DNA of 64,000 nt, from the NCBI GenBank assembly GCA_030142905.1, contig JASJOG010000525.1, positions 1-64,000 on the forward strand, in the 5' to 3' direction. The notes beneath the pieces are model-generated. The model was not told the DNA's origin. It did not search any database and saw only the letters and a list, made by a program, of their open reading frames with translations. Positions 58,559 through 64,000 of this stretch are shown one piece after another (position 1 is the stretch's first letter; each line of letters opens with the position of its first letter). A program made the translations under genes and the position numbers. This DNA comes from Heliopora coerulea (taxonomy: Eukaryota; Cnidaria; Anthozoa; Scleralcyonacea; Helioporidae).

Positions 58559-58831
58559 TTGCCTTCAGCCAACTTTCATCGATGAAGAACCAAAACGACT
58601 CTGGAAAGGCTGTAGAACCCAAAACCAGTGAAACTACTACTACATTAACCGAAGAACAAAGTGACTCTGAAAAATCAAGTGAGCTGGAAACCAGTCAAAG
58701 GGCTTCTTCATCCATAGAGGGAAAAGATGACTCTGAAAAGTCTTATCAGGTTGAAAACAGCCTAACATCCTTTACACCGAAACCCAGGGACACTGAAAAG
58801 GGAGATCAACATCCAGGGATGACTGACTCTG
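58559..58831 (+). CDS. ANK-death-ZU5 gene, exon 9: acidic Ser/Glu/Thr-rich linker
   Basis: Acceptor ATCCAAG|TTGCC, donor GACTCTG|GTGAGC, phase 1 on both sides. 91 residues of low complexity with a degenerate ~25-residue repeat centred on DSGKAVEPKTSE, DSEKSSELETSQ and DSEKSYQVENS. No fold expected. Likely a flexible, possibly phosphorylated spacer between the death-domain array and the ZU5 region. Confidence 0.72.
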
Positions 58832-59711
58832 GTGAGCTCTACAGTTTTTATCATGATACGCAGTTATCATTTTTTTATTTGTATTTCTTATAACTATATT
58901 TATTTTTTAAACATTTGAATTAATACAGAGTTCTTGGTAATGTTTAATTCTTAGTAATTTGATCGATTTGATTATTAGATGTTTATATCCCCAACTTATA
59001 TGAGGAGACTCTTATCCTTACTATTCAGAATTTCTAGCGCAGTAGTTCTAACAGTTTTTTATGCCAGAAACGTCTAAAACAGGGTTTGATTACAGTAACC
59101 TTAACAGGTTGTTATAGCTTTTAGTAAGGTCGAGGCTTACAAGTGTATCGAGAAGTTGGTTTTCGCGGTTTAATACAACTTTTGAACCATACATGTGCCT
59201 GATGTGAAGTTGCAAGAATTACACACTGCTTGTTGCATTTGAAGTAATGTGAAATGCTCTCTTTCTCGCCTGAGTACACTGTCTTAAATACATTCACTTT
59301 GACTAATTACTTGAAGATGTATTGATGGTCATAAATTTCATATTGGTTGACTGTTCAACATATATTTTATGGGGTTTGTCACTGAGTATAATGCAATGCG
59401 TATATTCAGTTTTCTTTCTCATTTGATGTAATTTCAGGAACCTTATATCTTGCCTTATTTCACCGTCCGAATTATAATCAGTTTCGTTTGTGACTTGAAC
59501 TAGTGGCTGATGTCTTATTCGAAACCCGAGTTCACGAATTTATTTAATTGTATTAGAAACCCTAATCCCAGCGAAATGAGCTTATGACATTTCGAGTTAT
59601 TTCCGACCTGCTGCATGTGAATTTGTGCGTTTTACCCTGTCATTGAGGATGGATCTGACAAAAACTGGACTAAAATTTCACTGACTCTTCGTAACTCTTT
59701 TATTCCTTTAG
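58832..59711. other. Intron sequence
   Basis: No insertion or RNA gene recognised. Confidence 0.4.
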
Positions 59712-59781
59712 AAAAGACGGACTCAGCAAACGTAGAAGCTGTGGAGATGAACCAGACTGAAGCTTTTCAACAAGAAATTGA
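59712..59781 (+). CDS. ANK-death-ZU5 gene, exon 10: short linker
   Basis: 70 nt, acceptor CCTTTAG|AAAAG in phase 1, donor ATTGA|GTTAGT in phase 2. Encodes KTDSANVEAVEMNQTEAFQQ then EIE and joins in frame to the ZU5 exon. Confidence 0.6.
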
Positions 59782-60639
59782 GTTAGTGTCTGTTCTATGA
59801 CTTTTCTTTCCAGTCTTATTCCTGCACAAGTTCATTTATGCGCTCATTCATTTATTCGTTCATTCGTTTATTTATTCTCTTTTTGTATTTTGGTTTGGTT
59901 TACGTTTTTCTCTTGACATTATTGTCGTTGTTGTTGTTGCTGCTGTTAAAATATCATTATGATTAACACTTTACAGTATTTAGTTGTAATTCTGTTTGAT
60001 TTGTTTTGAAACTAAAAATCTTTGTCATTTTTAGCGTATAATTTTTGATTCTAACGTACCAAGTAACTAGTTTTCTGCTTTCTCTGTCTAACCACCAACT
60101 CATAACAGGCTTTGAATACTAGAATGAATGTGTAACTAAGATTTTTTCATTGTTATATGAAATTCGTTCTTTCAGCTTTAAATTGGAATACAAAATATCG
60201 AGCTTTCGAACTCTGTTTTCATCATCATAGTTGAAAGTGTTAAAAAACATAATGTTCGACTGCGAAAATCATATTAATAGACTGTAAGGAAACCAACTAC
60301 TATGTAGAGATTAAGACAGAAAATATTTATAAAAAATTTTCCTTATATTATTATTATTTCCTCGCTATTTACCGCACAACAAAAAAAGAAAATAGTTCCA
60401 AACTTAACGTATAATTCAGAACACCGTGTGCAAAGCAACATCGCTTTAAAACTAATGACTGTAACTGGGTTCGAAGGAAATGGATAGGAGCGTGGGTTAT
60501 TGCCTAAACAAAAATCACTTTGATATCATGCGTATCACAAGTAAATTTTATCTTTGCCTCAGTCTACGATCTTACGTTTACCTTCCCATAAAGAATAAAG
60601 TTTTTAAATGTTACAACCGTCTAGAAGTAATTTTTTTCT

Positions 60640-60850
60640 AACCACTGAACTACATGGACTGAGATGGTGAATAAAAGTTACATATATGTACAAACTGTAA
60701 CCTTCTGATGACCAGTGAGACACTCTAACCATTGAACTACGTGAACTGAGATGGTGAGTGAAAGTTACATATGCGTACGACCTGCAACATTCTGATGACC
60801 AATGAGACACTCTTGCAATTGAGCTACAATGACTGCAGTTGTGAACTAAG
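60640..60850 (-). repeat. Tandem SINE family A heads, minus strand
   Basis: About 2.5 units of ~90 bp, each with an ATTGAACTACGTGAACTGAG-type box A complement, GGTGAGTGAAAGTTACATAT, and CTTCTGATGACCAGTGAGAC. Box B is lost. This looks like local tandem amplification of a decayed head. Confidence 0.65.
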
Positions 60851-61238
60851 GCTATCCTTGTGCATGACCAGTAACTTTCTAATGGCCAGTAAGACGCTAT
60901 AACTGTCGACTTGCAGGAATGTTTGTGATTTTTAGATCATTTTAAATCCATGCTTTAATTTACGCTGCAGTGTTATATCAACAACTTGATGAGTCAATTG
61001 CACCAATTCTATTAAAAATTAGAGACATAAACCAGACGGTATTTTGGAAAAACATGAAGGAAAGATGTATTGTGAAAACGCTATCTTGAAAGACGCAAGA
61101 ACATGAGTCAAGTACCGAGAAGAATTCGGAAATTGTTAGGTTCTTGCAAAAACCTTGTCTAGGATTACATTTAATTTATATCAAACCATTTATTGTCATA
61201 CCTTCATTGACAAATACTTTATAATACGTCTTTGGTAG

Positions 61239-61573
61239 GTTCACCTTAGATGAAAAAGGAGTAAGTATTGTCTTTGATGCTTCCAGTGTCTTCATCCAAT
61301 TTCCGGCTCACGCGGTTTCGAAGCCAGACACTTTAAAATTCCGTCGCATAAGGCACAAAGACTGTCAAGTAAAGTCCAGAAATGGGGAAGTATTCTGTAG
61401 CAGTATTATTAAAATGGAACCTGAAGGCTTTCCCTTTGATAAACCAGTGACAGTTCTACTCTCTCACTCAGCCGTCGAGGATGAGGCTTATGCTGACTAC
61501 TACGACCTAAACGTGCAGAAATTGAAAATGGAATGTGAAGATTTGGAAACGGAACGAATCAGTAGGCCTGAAG
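61239..61573 (+). CDS. ANK-death-ZU5 gene, exon 11: ZU5 domain 1
   Basis: Acceptor TTGGTAG|GTTCA in phase 2, donor CTGAAG|GTACAA in phase 1. 111 residues with the ZU5 pattern of beta strands: GVSIVFDASSVFIQFPAHAV, RRIRHKDCQVKSRNGEVFCS, IIKMEPEGFPFDKPVTVLLS. ZU5 domains occur in ankyrins, UNC5 netrin receptors and PIDD, where they pack against a UPA domain and can restrain a death domain. No HFS autoproteolysis motif as in PIDD is evident. Confidence 0.87.
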
Positions 61574-61685
61574 GTACAATAAAGCAATGAAACATTATGT
61601 TTACCGCTAGCGTTTTTCCAGGCTAAATCGCCCCTATTTTCCGCAACCCTAAAACGAGAAACTGACTGATTTTTTGTAACTTTAG

Positions 61686-61921
61686 ATGTCCCGAAAGAAA
61701 TTGATTCAGATTTCCTAGACATAGCAAAATATTTACCTGTTGCAAAAGCTACCATCTTAGAAACTTGTACATTAGTTGTGGCTACCAAGATCAAATCCGA
61801 AGAAATTGTTGTAGTGCCTGACGAACTTTGTGTTTATCGAAAATCATACGGAAACGAGAGCGAACTGAAGATACTTTTTCCTGTGGGTGCTGTGGAAAGA
61901 GAATGCCGTTTAAATGTGCAG
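61686..61921 (+). CDS. ANK-death-ZU5 gene, exon 12: second ZU5-like region, part 1
   Basis: Acceptor TTTTAG|ATGTC in phase 1, donor GTGCAG|GTATCA in phase 0. Residues YLPVAKATILETCTLVVATK and the strand ELKILFPVGAVERECRLNV repeat the ZU5 'FP.GAV' pattern. Together with exon 13 it likely forms a second ZU5 domain, as in ankyrins. Confidence 0.8.
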
Positions 61922-63467
61922 GTATCATCTCAAAGTTTTCTCAGTATTTTGAATGAGTTCTAAGAGGAAGAAGTGATTTGTGTGGGATGTTTCGTTAAAA
62001 ACGTTCATAAAAATGTGAGATAAATCTCTATTAATATTAAAATCAACAGCGTAACCTTGTAGGGGGGTTCACGGTGGAAATTATTTTCCAAACAAGCTAT
62101 AAGGTAAAGTTTTTAAACACTTCTGTTGCATGACTAACCAACCCAGTCAGAAAACCGCTCCAATATGACATTTACCGCTAAGGTGATGATTAATTAACAA
62201 TTATTCACGGAAGTGGAGGTAAATATCTACACTGTTCACCGACACTGAGGTGAATAATTGTTTTAGCATGTACCTCGTATAATTGCTTTCACATATATTT
62301 TTTTAAATTTTTAAAACAATTTTACCGAACTCAGTCAGCTTGTCGCCCACTATCATTTGTAAACAAAACATTTTTAACTCATCCTAAGTGCATTTATCTT
62401 TCAAAAAGTAAAAGATATATAAATCTTTGAATACTTTCTTTTCAACTCTCGTAGCTTTTTTGGTACTGTCTAGAACGGCGACTTCGCTTATTAAAATGAA
62501 AAAGTTTTTCTACAATAACTTGAACAAAACTGGACGCCATCTTGTTTTGCTCCGACGTGAATTGTGCAGGATATTCGGAGATAGAGGAACCAATCTGATT
62601 TCGCGAAATATTCTATCCACATGCGAGGTATATACAAAAATACAATATTTGTTGACGAGCACCTCGTTCAGCAACAGATCATTTGGTTTCGTAGAACTTA
62701 TGGTACGAAAGTTTAGTCCCGAATCAAAATATTTTTCTGGTTGCGTTTGGAATATCCATCCATCCATCTATTCATCAATCCATCCATCCATCCATGTATC
62801 CTAGGACTACTGATCGATGAAAATTTGAGTTGGAAAGGTTATGTTGATAGTATTATAAAGGAACACAACCAGTTTGCGTACGAGAAAAGCAAAACCCCTT
62901 CTAAGCCAAGAACTTCTTATTAATATTTACCAATCTATTGTTGAACCTTATTTCAATTATTGCATTACAGTGTGGGACAGTATTGATCAAACACAATCTG
63001 ATAAATTACAAAAACTACAAAATCGTGCAGTTCGTATTATATCCAGTGCACCTATAAATTTAGGAGGTGGGAACAATCAGGGACGGCAATAGGAATGTAG
63101 GGTTCCTGGGTAGCCACTGCTGGGTAGGAACTCTCTTGAGAAAAATATATTCATCAGTCATTGAACTGTAAAAGAACTGGAACGATACCTGGTAATTGAA
63201 TTTCGAAAGCACCATGGTGGTGGACATGTTGATCGATATGCAGGTCACCTCTAGTTCCCTCTATGCAAGTGAACACTACTGTGTTGTATAATGAGCTACA
63301 AAAAACCATGGTATTTAACCGTGCGATTAATTTTGTTGTCAAATAGCTACCTCAGCAGTTGTGTGACCATATTCAGGTAAGGTCGTACAACTGTTGACCG
63401 TGTCAAAAAAAAAAGAACATCACATAACACTGATCAACAAACCTGAATTTGTTCACTTCTCGTTAAG
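61922..63467. other. Intron with LINE tail and CCAT microsatellite
   Basis: Contains a (CCAT)n run at about 62755-62796 and a LINE fragment at 62800-63080. The frame at 62427-62804 has no recognised domain. Confidence 0.5.
62800..63080 (+). pseudogene. LINE reverse transcriptase C-terminal fragment
   Basis: Two frames joined by a frameshift near 62880: LGLLIDENLSWKGYVDSIIK, then LLINIYQSIVEPYFNYCITV, WDSI and KLQKLQNRAVRII. This is the same RT thumb region as at 43-628 but a different copy. It is severely truncated, inserted next to a CCAT microsatellite. Confidence 0.8.
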
Positions 63468-63808
63468 GTTTTTCCTGCAAATGACGTATTGGATATTGGG
63501 ACTCGACTAAATGATGGGTTGATCTGTTTTCCAGCCATTGGAGTTTCTGGACAAGACAAACCTTTTGTAAAACCTGCTAAAGTAGAGTTTGTTTACTCCA
63601 CTATTGATGTGGCTTCCCTGGATGAATATTTTCTTCCTGTTGGTGAGGAACAAACCTTCACATCTAAATATGGAGCATTGCTTCGGAGTCACAAAGATTC
63701 CCAGGCCAATCAAACGTGGGAAAATGTAAACAATGATGCAACTGCTACGATTCAGCGTATCCAAAAGGATCGATTGAAAATATTATTTTCTGTCGAACAT
63801 TTTTGCAA
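63468..63808 (+). CDS. ANK-death-ZU5 gene, exon 13: second ZU5-like region, part 2
   Basis: Acceptor CGTTAAG|GTTTT in phase 0, donor TGCAA|GTAAGC in phase 2. Encodes VFPANDVLDIGTRLNDGLIC and FPAIGVSGQDKPFVKPAKVEF, completing the second ZU5-like fold, then an extended charged region (FTSKYGALLRSHKDSQANQT, RIQKDRLKILFSVEHF). A donor at 63809 shows the gene continues beyond the window, so a UPA or further death domain may follow. Confidence 0.82.
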
Positions 63809-64000
63809 GTAAGCGCAATCTCTTGCACTGGGTCGTGAAATTTTTAGTTTTCGTTTCGTGAAGCCCAAACCAGAAACGTTTGGTATTCAACCCACAAAGC
63901 ACAAATTTACCTACACTCGTCAAATATCCTCTAAACCTCAACTGTTCTGCTCTGTCTTTGACTCCTACCTCGTCCCTATCCGTCTGACATTTATTTATCT
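63809..64000 (+). other. Intron start, gene continues off the window
   Basis: Sequence after the donor GTAAGC has no further exon before the window ends. Confidence 0.6.

Overview
The window looks like a piece of a cnidarian nuclear genome, most likely an anthozoan such as a stony coral. The reasons are AT-rich DNA, genes split by GT-AG introns, interstitial TTAGGG repeats, and a mixed load of Tc1, hAT, Gypsy, NeSL/R2-type LINE, Penelope-like (PLE) and tRNA-derived SINE sequences. The species cannot be named from the sequence alone. There are no operons and no CRISPR array.

Positions 1-34000 are almost entirely mobile-element territory. In order they hold: a LINE reverse-transcriptase tail; a nearly intact Tc1 transposon (709-2070, 27-bp inverted repeats, one in-frame stop); a decayed repeat that hosts a MITE (3623-4276) and a truncated PLE (4684-5590, 13-bp target duplication); a ~790-bp direct duplication (6356-7922); a complete but dead Gypsy LTR retrotransposon (12356-16725); a complete but dead hAT element with 8-bp target duplications (16884-21127); AT and CA/TA microsatellites; and a spliced minus-strand integrase-like pseudogene (29531-31149). 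Inverted pairs of tRNA-derived SINEs lie at 22271-22576 and 31964-32297.

Positions 34112-63808 carry what reads as one large plus-strand host gene, with no end inside the window. Its first coding exon encodes eight ankyrin repeats. Four single-exon death domains follow, then short proline- and lysine-rich linker exons (one tandemly duplicated), a probable fifth death domain, an acidic Ser/Glu-rich linker, and ZU5-type domain exons. Splice phases agree across every junction with clear boundaries. The same parts occur in ankyrins, PIDD and UNC5, but here the death domains lie between the ankyrin repeats and the ZU5 region. This suggests a death-fold scaffold or immune-signalling adaptor.

The introns of this gene are filled with insertions: a hAT transposase tail, three antisense NeSL/R2-type LINE fragments with a MITE nested in one, a 1.5-kb hAT-type non-autonomous element, SINEs, two oppositely oriented PLE pseudogenes (52.0-55.9 kb), a telomere-like repeat and a LINE tail.

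A recurring theme is hammerhead-ribozyme-like signatures at PLE-type ends. These combine a CUGANGA-like core, a short stem II, GAAA, a 4-nt palindromic stem III and a UH cleavage site. I found about seven, two of them arranged head-to-head in a 90-bp-arm palindrome at 53731-53931.
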